Shown piece by piece: positions 1 to 10,149 of a DNA stretch of 64,000 bases. Where the stretch lies: assembly GCA_012934845.2 (NCBI GenBank), contig WNNJ02002275.1:40092-104091 (forward strand), read 5' to 3'. The first letter of the stretch is position 1, and every line of letters starts with the position of its first letter. The notes below the pieces were generated by a model. It made no database searches. It saw only the letters and a list, made by a program, of their open reading frames with translations, and was not told where the DNA came from. The translations under genes were made by a program, and so were the position numbers. This DNA comes from Pomphorhynchus laevis. Taxonomy: Eukaryota; Acanthocephala; Palaeacanthocephala; Echinorhynchida; Pomphorhynchidae.

Positions 1-1180
1 TACTTAGCAGCTTTCCAATCTTTAGCGTTGGAATAAGTCGTGCAGAACCACCCGGCTTTTTGGTTTGGGGGTCTTTAATAACTCATCTGGCACTAGGGCA
101 TCCGTGGGTGTACCCACGAGCGAAGAGACCAGTGGTAAAAGGAAAGCATGAAGCTCACTGATAATTGACTTCCGTTGATTGGCCAGCAGATAAATAATAT
201 CGTTTTCGACATGCGTTAGGGTTGAGCTGCTGCAGCAGAATATGATTTTGCAGGAGGTCGGGTAAATCGTTGTCTGTAGGCACGGAACGAAGGGCACTTT
301 TTAGACCATGCGGGGTGCCCTGCTCCACAGTTGACGCATGCAGCGGGAGATAGACATTTTTCACTTTTGATCAGGTGCGGGCAATCCCCTTTGCAACACA
401 CCCCACAAGTTAGTGATAGAGAACAGGAAGACGACCAATGCCCCCAACCATGGCATTTCTGACAGTGGGGGTAAGTGAGGGTGTCCTCACTAATCATAAC
501 AAATTTTACATTAAAACCCATAAATGGGTTAATAGCTGCTGAAGCAAGAAGATGGCTATTATCTATTTCAGTTTCGGCAAAGGCTAATGGGAGAGAGTCC
601 CCCTTACCCTGCACCTGCCTAATGGTCGATAATTTATATTGTTCTTGATCTGCTATACATCATTTTCAGAAATAAAGGAAGGATAATTCGAGATCTTCAC
701 AGTACACTTCAATGGCAATAGAGAAATCGTCCCCAATGTCGATAGGTTAGTATTGAAATATTTATAGAATTCCTCAAGAATTGCAGCGTTTGCGAATGAC
801 ACCCTGATGGAGTTCTCAAGGGTTTTTACTGAATTGAATAGAACTCTATTCTTGTTGCCAAAGGCAAAATCACGTAGAAACGTACCAAGAAGTGCATGTT
901 TTTGTATAGGTTTAGAAGACTGAATTACGCATAAATGCGCTAATTTAACTACAGGAGGGAGGTACTCCTCCACGTTTTTTGAGACAAAAATATTACTAAC
1001 CTGGTTCTGTCCAAGATCTTTACCAGAAGAGTTACATACTATACCTTGTAAATCTGCAGAATTTCCTGAAAAATTGCAAAATTCCAAACTCTTTGAAACC
1101 TCCGACATGTTAACGGAAAACTTTTCAAAAACGCTGATTTCTTATTTAGAAAACGAAATTTGTGAACAGTTAAAACAGCC
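1..1180 (-). mobile_element. LINE ORF1 (zinc-knuckle, I/Jockey-like), cut by window edge
   Basis: The coding sequence reads leftwards from an ATG at 1108. The first 150 codons (to about 653) contain a variable N-terminus and then a stretch like the RNA-binding part of Jockey/I-type ORF1 proteins. A stop near 653 and a frame change near 620-640 follow. The next block (614 to 216) has three cysteine knuckles: CQKCHGWGHWSSSC, a CGVC-x-C block and CVNCGAGHPAW-x-KC. Zinc knuckles of this kind are typical of ORF1 of I, R1 and Jockey-group LINEs and bind the element RNA. The C-terminal part continues beyond base 1, so ORF2 is outside the window. The 5' end abuts the 3' tail of another LINE at about 1183. 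The copy is inactive. Confidence 0.75.
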
Positions 1181-1182
1181 AT

Positions 1183-2400
1183 TTAAAAAAGGTTTATTTT
1201 TACGTGGCAAATTCATGTCGGCGCACGCTTACATGACAACAACACAAATCTAAATCATATTTCGAGGAGGTGGTAACGGAGGCGGAATTTGAATGCAATT
1301 AATTAGAGAGAGCGGCGGACGTCTAGTGGGAATTGATTCCAGGCGAGTAGGGAGGCAACGAGGAAGAATCGGAGACCATAGTTGTTAGAGTAAGTGATGA
1401 CGTAGCGTAAGAGGGAATGATGGGAATGCAGTGATAGAGAGGTTGGACAAGTGTCGTCTAAGAAAGGGAAGTTGATGAACGATGAGGCCGACAGCGTGAG
1501 ACGAAAAGTGACGAGAATGCGGAGTTGCATGCGGATGTGGATGGTGGCCAGGAGAGTTGAGCAAGATATGTTGATGTGTGGTCAAAGCGACAGAGACGTA
1601 GGATAACTCGAACTGCGGAGTTAATGATGCGTTGCAGGTGTAGGATGATGGTGGACCTTGTCGCGGAAGAAGGGTTTAAGGAAAAGGTGATCATCGAAAT
1701 GGAATCCTAAGAAAGTGAGATTGTGTACTATGGGGATGATCGATTAGGCAACGGATACAGGGGAGAAGATATGTTATATTGACGGTGAGGATCCACATTA
1801 TTTTGGACTTGTCTGGGTTTAGAACGAGATGAAGATGGGAGAGACGTTTGTGGATAAAAGAAAGACAGTTGGAGGCAGAAATGTCGATATCATGTATGCG
1901 ATGTGCGGGTGCATGAGCATATATAAGGAAGTCATCGACATATTGCATGACATTAAAGGAGTAAGGTTTGATAAACGAAGAGAGATCACCAAGTAAAAGA
2001 GAGAAAAGTAGGGTACCTAGGACTGAACCTTGTGGGATCCCGCAGAAAATGGGGATGATACAGGAGGATGATGAATTTGAATAGACGTGAAAACGGTCGG
2101 ATAGATATGAATCAAACCATGATAAGGAGGAAGAAAAGCGTAATCATAAAGAAGGCGAGAAAGGAGGATGGAGTGGTCGACGATGTCAAAGGCAGAGGAG
2201 AGGTCGAGTGAAATGAGAACACTATATAGAGCTTTGCCACGAGAAATGAGTAGGTCGGTGTAAACTTCCATGCAGTCGATTTCTGTGGAGTGATTAGAAC
2301 GGAAAGCGGGTTGGAATGGAGGATACAGATGAGATGAAGAGAGATATACGTTGATCTGTATTTAGATAAGGCGTTCTAAAAGCTTAGAAGGTGTAGGGAG
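1183..2400 (-). mobile_element. L2/CR1-like LINE family 1, copy A (5'-truncated)
   Basis: Minus-strand 3' part of a LINE that occurs at least five times here (also 13665, 16922, 26845 and 31035). Decayed reading frames show reverse transcriptase blocks in the right order: LISLDLSSAFDIVDHSIL (motif A, about 2240-2190), a GSVLG-type motif B near 2020, YVDDFLIYAHAPAH (catalytic motif C, about 1940-1900) and the thumb-side stretch SLLAWNQFPLDVRRSL (about 1350-1303), the usual C-terminal signature of CR1/L2 proteins. The 3' end carries the family's terminal sequence next to a T-rich run on the plus strand. ORF1, endonuclease and the start of the RT are missing. Several frame changes show it is dead. 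Confidence 0.8.
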
Positions 2401-2600
2401 TCACTTTAAGAGCTTATAAGCTCCTTCTAAGAGCTGAGAATGTGTGAGAGTATTTCTAAGCTCTGGGAGCTTAGAATGTGTATGGAGTCATACATTCTAC
2501 TTGGAATCAATAAATAAAGGTTTTCTTAAAATACTACTTGGAATCGAATACGGCTATTACGTCGATCTGTATTAAGATAAGGCGCTCTAAGAGAGATAAG
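2345..2600. repeat. Local duplication at the truncated end of LINE copy A
   Basis: About 40 bases of LINE sequence at 2350-2388 (ending in the word GGCGTTCTAA) recur at 2554-2596 in direct orientation. Between them lies a stretch rich in variants of AGCTTAGAA and its reverse complement. It looks like a small rearrangement at the LINE breakpoint rather than a gene. Confidence 0.5.
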
Positions 2601-3539
2601 AGGTTTTATATTTAAGTTATATAAATATAACTTAAAATGCTATTTAAAGTAACAAATGTACGCGTAAAGAATTAAAACAAATTTTAATGACTTGTTTTTG
2701 TAAAACAAGTTATACAAATAAAGCAAGTGATAAATTAACTTTATAAAACTTGTAAAGTTTAAGTTATACATCCCTTATAATTAATGTTTCACTAAGAACT
2801 TATAATATCATCATTATATATAATTATATACCGACTTCCAAAGGAGCCGAAACTCGTAGGTAAGTCTCATTTCCAAATGAAAAATAGAAATATAAAATCA
2901 ACGAATTAAAAAAAACAAAGAATCCCAGTGTTCAAGTTTCAGGCGTTTCTAGAATTGCGCAGCAGTACAACTGTTGACCATCCAAGGAACAGTAATGAAT
3001 GCTGTCAATCTCTTTTTGATGTCTTTACATGTCTATTTATCGAAATTATCACTCAGTAGCATTGACCGGTTAACATGTCCATAACCTAAATTTGATTACG
3101 GTGATTTAATGTTTAGAATTTGAATGTATATTGCTGCATTTTTACAAATTTTCCAATTTATTTATTTGCAAATATGTTCTTCCTTGTTTGTTTGACCCAA
3201 GTCGAAAGGCAGAGTGGCCTTAATAAACCTCTGCATTATTATAAATAGAATGTCAACAAGCGCAGCTCATAGACACCTTCCCAAATTAAAAATGAAAGAG
3301 AAAAATGAGGGAAGAGAAAACACTAAAGGCAGTAAATCATGAAACCAGTAATGATGAAGGTAGATGAAAAAGAACAAAAAACCCAAAGCTACGACTTGAG
3401 AGATTTTCGAAACATACATCTGCTTTCCGCTTTTATTGTTTCAGCATGCAAATCATTCCTAACAGGAATAAATCTAGCTGTCAAATTCAAGCATTTCTTC
3501 TTTCTCCGTAGTTTGTGTTGCAGCATAAATTGATGAACG
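2601..3539. other. Non-coding AT-rich spacer
   Basis: No reading frame, RNA gene or clear repeat is supported here. The short open frame at 3339-3533 has no recognisable domain and reads like chance. Confidence 0.5.
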
Positions 3540-4790
3540 CGTAATATTGAGTTATTAAGACTCGTAAATAGGGTCCTAAATGATCATCATGGTATTTCAT
3601 TGCCTGCCATACACGGACAAGGTCGTTAGAGCGTCAGAGTGATGATAGTTTTTGCATGTGGAGATTTGTTAGCCGCTGTTCGTATCTCTTCTTCTTTTGA
3701 AACGCATAAAACGCATCTTTAAAACGCATCTTTAAAACGCATCTCTTCTGCTTTTGTAATAGAATATGTAGCCTGTGAATGCTTGAGCGAATAGCATTAA
3801 ACAGGAACCAGAAAGATTCAGTCATAAAACTTTTGAAATTTCGAAAAATTATCCCACAGACTCGGTTGCCTTTCGAACAAGTAATTTCTGTATTTTTTCC
3901 AGGTGATGAAGTTGTGAAACTACGATACCTAAATCACCATATTCTTGAACAAACGGTATCAGATCATGACTAATAGTATAAGTTGTGCTCGAACATTTCT
4001 TTCTAATGTGCATATAAGCACATTTTGATTCATTAACAACTATATTGTTTTTGTATGACCATGTTGTTAATATATCAAGGTCAGATTTTAGTGTATGTCG
4101 ATCCTCAACACTAACGATTGGTCGATATATATTCAGATCATCAGCATAGACCAATACTTTCGACTGAAGCAAAAACGGAAGTTCATTAGTTTACATGTAG
4201 AACAGTACTGGTCCAAGAATGGATCCTTGTGGAACGCCAGTATATATACGAACCCAATCGGATAGAATTTCATCGACGCGGACTGCAGCACTTCTTCCTC
4301 TCAAATACACAATAATCCAATTGACAATAACGGAATTAAAAAACGATATTGTCTAATTTTTCTAAGTACACGGTGTTTGACTGTATCAAATGCTCGAAAA
4401 AAAACGACAAATGTGATATCAGTGTCAATACCCATATAAAACGATTCTGTCCAATTTAAAAGATTGAAGCATGTTAAACTGCGAGCGCGAAATCCATTCT
4501 CGTCCGTATGTAATATGACGATTCATATGAATAAGTACTAATCGTTCCAAGACTATACAAGAAGTGATAGTCAAGCTTATTGATCTGTCATTATCTGAAC
4601 AAGACCTGTCGCCTTTTCTTAACACTGGATGCATATAGGCATATTTGAACTCATTAACAACTAGATTGTTTTTGTCAATATAGCAAGGTTAGACTTTAAC
4701 CAAAACACTTGCTATATTAGCTAATAATCTCTAATCAAAACATTTTAAGTGCATCTTGTTTAAACTAAAATTAAAAATTTTACTAAATAA
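3540..4790 (-). mobile_element. Decayed CR1-like LINE fragment (RT region)
   Basis: Three degenerate minus-strand frames carry successive reverse transcriptase blocks. LRKGDRSCSDNDRSISL (about 4620-4570) corresponds to the KKGD-NYRPISL region. An FRAFDTVKHRVL-like motif A lies near 4390. A GVPQG-S-LGP-like motif B lies near 4220, and LVYADDLNIYRPI (about 4155-4115) is catalytic motif C, followed by the DLGI thumb block near 3920. There are many stops and frame changes. The fragment ends shortly before the stop codon of the MRPL2 gene and shares its strand. Confidence 0.75.
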
Positions 4791-4836
4791 AAAATAGTTT
4801 GGTATTTTTTAATGAATTTAATATTAAAACAGCAAA

Positions 4837-5832
4837 TTACTCCTTTAATTCAAAATCGTCCCAAGTGTATTTGATAACTTTTGGTGAATTATCCTCAAAC
4901 ATATCTTTAGTCAAAACTAACGGAGGCTTCATCCTTCTAAGCTTACGTCCGAATCGTCCAGTCTTTTTCTGCTCCCATCCGCTTCTTGGCCTATAACCAC
5001 TACGCCTTAATGCGTTAGCACTTCCTAGCTGTTCTTTGTGATGATCAATGTTACCAACTCTACCTACAACAGCTGTACACATGTGATCAACGCTAATTTC
5101 TTTCTGCTTTGTAGACTTAATTGGTATTAATCTAATAATACATTGATTGTCAGCATGTTTCTGAATAATTCCATAACTTCCAGCATTAACACAGTATCGA
5201 GCTCCATAATTTGGTACCGGCTCAATACAACATATCATCGTTCCTACTGGAAGAGCCGCAATTGGCCAAGCATCTCCTTCAATAGGTTTAATGGTAGCTT
5301 TAGGTATTGCGCCATACGTACGAATTAAATCTCCTGGTTTCATATTTTCAGTCGCTATAATTAATCGGAGATTATGTCCATGTCCTACCAAAGCTAAATG
5401 TGCCGAATGGCATTGACTATCTACAATTCTGCATACCTTTTCAACCAAAGGATGATCAATATCTTCTGGACCATACCTTTTTAAATCAACCCAATACCAA
5501 TATTTCTTTAAACCACCACCTATTCGAGGAAACACTCTATGTCCAGTTTCCGGATCTACACCACCGGTACGTCGAGTATCCAATTTTTCAATTGTATATT
5601 CTTGAGGATAATCACGTACGATTAGTCGGTGATCGTAATAAAATCCACCATCCTTTGCCGGTTTATAGCGTTCTCTTAAATCTTTAACTGTGGTAGCCTG
5701 AGGAAACAGTGTTATTCCATTTTTCCAAGGAGTCACAGAGCTTGTATCTTGTAAGTTGCACTTTATTTGAATTAGTGGACGAAATGCTGAAACAAATATT
5801 AACTTCTTTAGGGTAAGTTTACAATTGGCCAT
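4837..5832 (-). CDS. MRPL2: Mitochondrial large-subunit ribosomal protein uL2m (MRPL2)
   Basis: An uninterrupted 331-codon frame starts at ATG 5832 and ends at 4837. The protein is uL2, which helps shape the peptidyl-transferase centre and holds subunits together; this is the nucleus-encoded mitochondrial form. The first 60 or so residues are basic or hydroxylated and poor in acids, as expected of a mitochondrial targeting extension. The N-terminal RNA-binding domain includes HRVFPRIGGGLKKYWYWVDL. The SH3-like middle contains MKPGDLIRTYGAIP and LPVGTMICCIEPVPNYGA. The C-terminal block has AVVGRVGNIDHHK and RRSGYRPRSGWEQKKTG, which match the conserved rRNA-binding tail of L2 (the VGRVSN-D and RPRSG motifs). 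Length fits animal MRPL2. There is no intron. It could be an active retrocopy, but the intact frame and conserved motifs favour a functional gene. LINE and PLE remains lie on both sides. Confidence 0.93.
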   Translation of the reverse strand: MANCKLTLKKLIFVSAFRPLIQIKCNLQDTSSVTPWKNGITLFPQATTVKDLRERYKPAKDGGFYYDHRLIVRDYPQEYTIEKLDTRRTGGVDPETGHRVFPRIGGGLKKYWYWVDLKRYGPEDIDHPLVEKVCRIVDSQCHSAHLALVGHGHNLRLIIATENMKPGDLIRTYGAIPKATIKPIEGDAWPIAALPVGTMICCIEPVPNYGARYCVNAGSYGIIQKHADNQCIIRLIPIKSTKQKEISVDHMCTAVVGRVGNIDHHKEQLGSANALRRSGYRPRSGWEQKKTGRFGRKLRRMKPPLVLTKDMFEDNSPKVIKYTWDDFELKE

Positions 5833-6213
5833 AGCTTTTTATCAATTTTCAATATTGTCTAAAAGTTATTCAAAGTATATAATAACACTTGATTGTTTGT
5901 TAATCAGTGAGAAGAATACACGTTATAAATGCTTGATTAGGGAGCGATCTTTAGCGTTGAACGGATGTACTGAACTCCAATATTTTCGAGTCCCATTTGA
6001 ATTAGAAATTATTATAGTTTGAATATCACGATTGAGCTTATAACGCTTGACTAAAAGGAATTATAGAAAAAATGCATATTGATTGGACAAATTGTTTAAA
6101 AAAGACTGGGTATTTAGTAGTCAGCGTTGATAAACTTTCGTCAATTACATCAGTTAATAACGCGACGAAGAAATAATTCGATGACTATGATTTTTGTTTA
6201 TAGTTCTTACTAT
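5833..6213. other. Upstream region of MRPL2
   Basis: This AT-rich interval separates the MRPL2 start codon from the Naiad-type element and should contain the MRPL2 promoter. No TATA box or other motif can be defended from the sequence alone. The open frames here have no recognisable domain. Confidence 0.4.
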
Positions 6214-7466
6214 AAGACGAAAGGAATAAATTTTCAAAATATAAATACATACGATTTTAGTACGCTTTATACAAATCTAGATTTAGTAGATATTAAAGAA
6301 GCGTTAGTAAAATTAATTAATCTTATATTCGGAAAAGGATATACATATATATGTTATAATAATTATAACGCCTATCTAACAAAAATTAAACCATCAAATA
6401 AATATAAATATATGGATAAAATTGAATTAATAGAATCCTTAAATATTTTGATAAATCAAAATTATTTAAAAGTAGGGACATCTATATTTAGACAAATAAA
6501 AGGTGTTCCAATGGGTGGTAATAGTAGCCCAATTATAGCTGACTTGTTTTTAAGCTTTATAGAATATGAATTTGTTCATAACTGTGTAAAAACTAAATCT
6601 AAACAATATAAATATATGAAATATATGTTTCGATACATTGATGATATATGTGTATTTAATTCTAATAATTTTTATTCAATTAGTGAGCACATTTATCCAG
6701 AAAGCCTTATTCTTAACAAAACCAATATTAATGATAAAGAAGGTGTATATCTAGATATGAACATTAAATTAACATTAACTAAAACTACTATTAATTTATA
6801 TCGTAAAGATGACATATTTAAATTTACAAGAAACATATTTTTGCATGAGCATTCATGCATACCATATAATATAAAATATAATACATTAAATAATGAAATT
6901 TTAAGAATTGCAACAATATGTAATGATATTGGCTTTCTTCAAAATCATTTAAATAATTTAATAGATACATATTTTAAACTAGGTTACTATAAAAATAACA
7001 TCAAGCAGAAAATAGTAAAATATATAAATCAACACAATAATATAAAGAATAAATTTAAACTCTTAAGTGGCAAATTTTTATGGATGGATAATAAATAATA
7101 TACTTTGCATTAGAATAAGATACTAGATAGTTATTTCAGAGGAAATACATCATTAGCATGTATTTGGCCCCGCTGCTATGTTGGGTAGAGGAGTTAGGGG
7201 CCGAAACCTGATAGCATAGCAGTTCCTCCTGATGACCTCTAATTCTTATTCTGATACAACGTGTTATTTATTAGTCAATTCATAAAAATGACGTTTATTT
7301 TAAATTTTATTTTTTATTTTTTATTTTTTAACTTGATTTAAATTATAGAAAATCTAAAAACAATTATTAATTTTATTATTTAATTATTAAAATTTTGATT
7401 TAGCATTATTGTTTTGTTTATTTTATAATTATATAACAATACGTAGACTCAGTTAGCTGATTTAAT
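6214..7466 (+). mobile_element. Naiad-type Penelope-like retroelement, copy N1 (5'-truncated)
   Basis: An open frame from about 6214 to 7098 encodes the C-terminal two thirds of a Penelope-like reverse transcriptase. Visible motifs are TYDFSTLYTNLDL (motif A), IKGVPMGGNSSPIIADLFL (motif B), FRYIDDICVFN (catalytic YxDD, motif C) and EGVYLDMNI (motif D), then a thumb-like tail ending LLSGKFLWMDNK. A non-coding tail of about 370 bases follows. The same tail ends copy N3 (62100-63663) almost base for base, so both are recent. The GIY-YIG nuclease seen upstream of the RT in N3 is missing here, which is consistent with 5' truncation. The 3' boundary is close to 7466, inside or beside an older CR1 fragment. 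Apart from the 5' truncation the frame looks undamaged. Confidence 0.85.
7109..7252 (+). ncRNA. Conserved structured RNA in the Naiad-type 3' tail (candidate)
   Basis: Starting 11 bases after the RT stop, the tail can form an outer stem (7112-7120 with 7244-7252), a short stem (AGAGG 7138-7142 with CCTCT 7236-7240) and an 8-bp hairpin (7143-7150 with 7158-7165, loop CATTAGC). Three mutually crossing helices follow: GGCCCC 7166-7171 with GGGGCC 7197-7202; CTGCTATG 7173-7180 with CATAGCAG 7215-7222; GAGGA 7188-7192 with TCCTC 7224-7228. The other copies keep the helices, and two pairs change in a compensatory way. CTGATGA (7229-7235) and GAAAC (7203-7207) resemble hammerhead core words, but their order is not canonical. 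Processing or RT recognition is an inference. Confidence 0.5.
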
Positions 7467-7860
7467 TTGTCGTAATATCCGTTCGTATATTTCCAATTCG
7501 TCACGGAGCTGTGGGTGTATTACAGGGGACGCGTATAGCATGTGCGATTTTATAAGTGCAGAGTAGGCAATGCGAAAACTAACTAAATCGAGTTGGCCAA
7601 ACGAGCGTCTTAACATACCTAGCATACGTCGACATTTGGATGCGACATATTGGACGTTGACTCGTGTCTTCATATCTTCACTTACGATCACGCCCAGATC
7701 ACTGAAACATGAAACCTTTTCGATGTTTACATCTTCTATCGCATATGTCCCTACGATTTTTATGGGACCTATGTGCATATGACTACACTTGTTAGGATTC
7801 AAAACCAGTCCCTTTGCACGACACCATTTGCTGATTGAGTCTACGTCGCGTTGCAACAAA
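7466..7860 (-). mobile_element. CR1-like LINE fragment (RT thumb region)
   Basis: About 130 codons read leftwards from 7859. The sequence LQRDVDSISKWCRAKGLVLN followed by NKCSHMHIG and CFSDLGVIVSEDMK is the block just downstream of the YADD motif in CR1 and Jockey-group reverse transcriptases. Nothing of the element remains on either side. At the left edge the frame runs into the 3' end of Naiad-type copy N1, so N1 probably landed in this older LINE. Confidence 0.75.
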
Positions 7861-7864
7861 ATAA

Positions 7865-7962
7865 TATATTAATATATAATAATGTAATAATCGTTATGTA
7901 TATCATAATTATATGTATATCATATATTAATATATAATAATGTAATAATAATTATGTATATC
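7865..7962. repeat. AT-rich tandem duplication, 57-bp period
   Basis: A stretch of about 41 bases beginning ATATATTAATATATAATAAT at 7865 recurs at 7922, with one small difference in the middle (ATCG versus ATAA). Simple slippage or duplication in AT-rich DNA is the likely origin. Confidence 0.6.
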
Positions 7963-9544
7963 GAGTCAGAGAACATATGAACAATAGAAAGTACACTCTA
8001 CATTTTCATTTTATTTACTTTTTCTGATTGTGACGCAACTTGTAATGAGCCTTGCTGCTCACTTTGTTGTCTATTGATAATAATAATATCATATATATAA
8101 TTATGAAATATAATAATAATCTTTGAAAAAAATAATATCTCTAAAAACAATACCCGGAACAAATATGAAAAATGAATAAGGATTACGTAAACTTAATTGC
8201 CTAAAAATCCAAGGAGTTGTGCAAGCCTACATACATATGAGTTACTCATGGTTAATCTCGGATTATTAATAATCAATAAACTTCAAATCCTTCTCAATTT
8301 CAAAATATAAACCCCTATTTTTATTCTAGGGATTTTTAATATCGACTGTAGACTGGATTACAAACATATTAGCTATAGGGTACTGATTCTACCTTAGTCA
8401 CCTAATAAAATGACCAAACATTGTATTTATCAACAAGCTAGTGAATTCATTAGACCATGTTTTTCTTAAAACTTGCTGCTCTACCGCTTCGAGAATATTA
8501 TAAAAATATGCTGAGTCTATTTAAAATTTGAATTACATCAGACTCTGATCATGTTGTATTACGAATTAATATTAACGTTGATTGCTCGGTAAGTAGACTT
8601 TTAGTGAAACTGATAAATCAATTCAGAGTTGATTTATATAGCTTAAAGTAGTGTTATATGGTTTACACGATCAAACGCGTTGACTGTTGGAGTAGAACAC
8701 CTAGCAGCATTTCATAATCACGCTTTGTTGCTTTTTAATATATTTTCATTTGTGCTTCTTTGAAGAAAAACTGCAACAAGACAAATGATAAAATGAAATA
8801 GAATATTTTATCTGTTTTACAAAACGAGAACTAAATTTTGATGATTATAACCATATTCGTCATGATAAAAACAAGGATTAAAAGGCGTGTCAGAGCAAAC
8901 TTCCAATAGATATATCTAATAAATGTCATCTTTATCCGTGAGAATATATTAATTATATTTCATGAAGAATAGTTTTTAAAGTTTTGCAATTAAAAAGCGT
9001 AATGACCAGTTTGTCTAAGGACTCTGATTTCTGAATTACAAATACTTAACAATATTATCAAATAGTTTGTCTAATGATTATTGCATAAAGTTCAGGCATT
9101 TTCAAAAAGTTTGCTAATTTCAGTTGTTTCTTAACGAACTATCGCTTATGAAAAAGTATGCATTGAACCTGATAATTTACCCTCCACATTAATAATACGT
9201 TTCTTGGATAACCTCATTTACTTTCCACTTTAGAATATATTTTGGCATATGCCATACTTGTATGATATTCAATTACACTTGTATGATATACAAGTATACT
9301 TGCATGATATCCAAGTAGACGATTAATGAATAATTGAGCTTCTTGGCCTGACTCAGCACATTTTTTTATTTATTCTGCTCTCTTTTAGTACTAGTCTTAT
9401 TTAGCTACTTTTAATGTAGAGATTTTTCGCAAAACTATTACTATTTGTAGTATCCCTGACGTTTAGAAATCTACGATCATTGTTCCAATTTCAAACTCAT
9501 TCCAACCTTTTACAGTAGTTATAGACGTATTTTAATGATTTCTC
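7963..9544. other. Spacer without recognisable genes
   Basis: AT-rich, with stops in all frames. Short fragments around 8640-8700 may be much-decayed LINE sequence, but no motif can be defended. A small 21-bp tandem repeat is listed separately. Confidence 0.45.
9256..9318. repeat. 21-bp tandem repeat, three units
   Basis: Three consecutive units built on ACTTGTATGATATNCAAGTA. Each contains the near-palindrome CTTG-TATGATAT-CAAG, so the array can also fold on itself. Confidence 0.65.
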
Positions 9545-9790
9545 AGAAACTATTTGGTAAAATATCGCCTTTTCCGTTGTAAATTTTTTTCGCACTACGG
9601 AGGGTATTAGTAAGATACGTACGTGATTATTAGGCTTTTGACAGAGGATAACCATATTTCGAGATATTTAATGTTTTAGAAAAGAATCAAAACTTAAAAA
9701 TAAAAATGTGTAGTGCATATTACAACCTGAAACGAAATACCTCATCAATAAAAATTGCATTAATTGATTCACCTATACTAAGGTTTTTAG
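9545..9790 (+). repeat. Repeat family R, partial diverged copy
   Basis: The middle of a non-coding repeat, including the words CATATTTCGAGATATTTAAT and GAAATACCTCATCAATA. It matches 12690-12850 and, reversed, 24130-24290. It lies just before the better-preserved interrupted copy and is clearly more diverged, so it is an older insertion or duplication. Confidence 0.6.
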
Positions 9791-9944
9791 TCCACATTTC
9801 TATCACGTTTTGTATAAGTCGATGGATAGGATCGACAGTAGCAGAAACTGTGTTCGGAAGGCGCAATCAAAACGTGTGAATTCAAATGAATCAAAATTAT
9901 ACGATTATTATTTTTTAATTCTGATATGTATTTTCTGGTTTGCA

Positions 9945-10148
9945 AGTAAATCTATTGTCAATCAAATTTACAAAAATTAAAATCAATATCTTGCAAATCG
10001 TGGCCAATATCGTTATCGGTAATTGCTAAAGAAAACATTTCAAGTTGTTGCTCTGCAAAATTGTAGTGAATAGAGAAATCGGGTAGTGTTTAGTTAAATA
10101 CCGCTATTTCCGGTTATCATATTTTGCATAACGGAAGGTATTATTATT
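9945..10148 (+). repeat. Repeat family R, left part of a copy split by a LINE
   Basis: About 200 bases from the word TCTATTGTCAATC to CATAACGGAAGGTATTA match, in reverse, the end of the uninterrupted copy at 23833-24450. The remaining 440 bases of this copy lie at 12690-13128, on the far side of an inserted CR1-like LINE. Together the two parts give about 645 bases, agreeing with the 618-base reverse copy. No coding capacity is seen. It may be a non-autonomous DNA transposon, but clear terminal inverted repeats were not found. Confidence 0.7.
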
Positions 10149-10149
10149 A

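Noticed and set aside
7109-7252. Canonical hammerhead ribozyme in the Naiad tail
   Set aside because: CTGATGA, GAAA and the cleavage triplet cannot be placed in type I, II or III order; GAAA falls between the two strands of the stem next to CTGATGA.
7109-7252. HDV-like ribozyme
   Set aside because: Two helices have HDV-like crossing order, but there is no P3 hairpin and no catalytic-C context, and a third helix also crosses.
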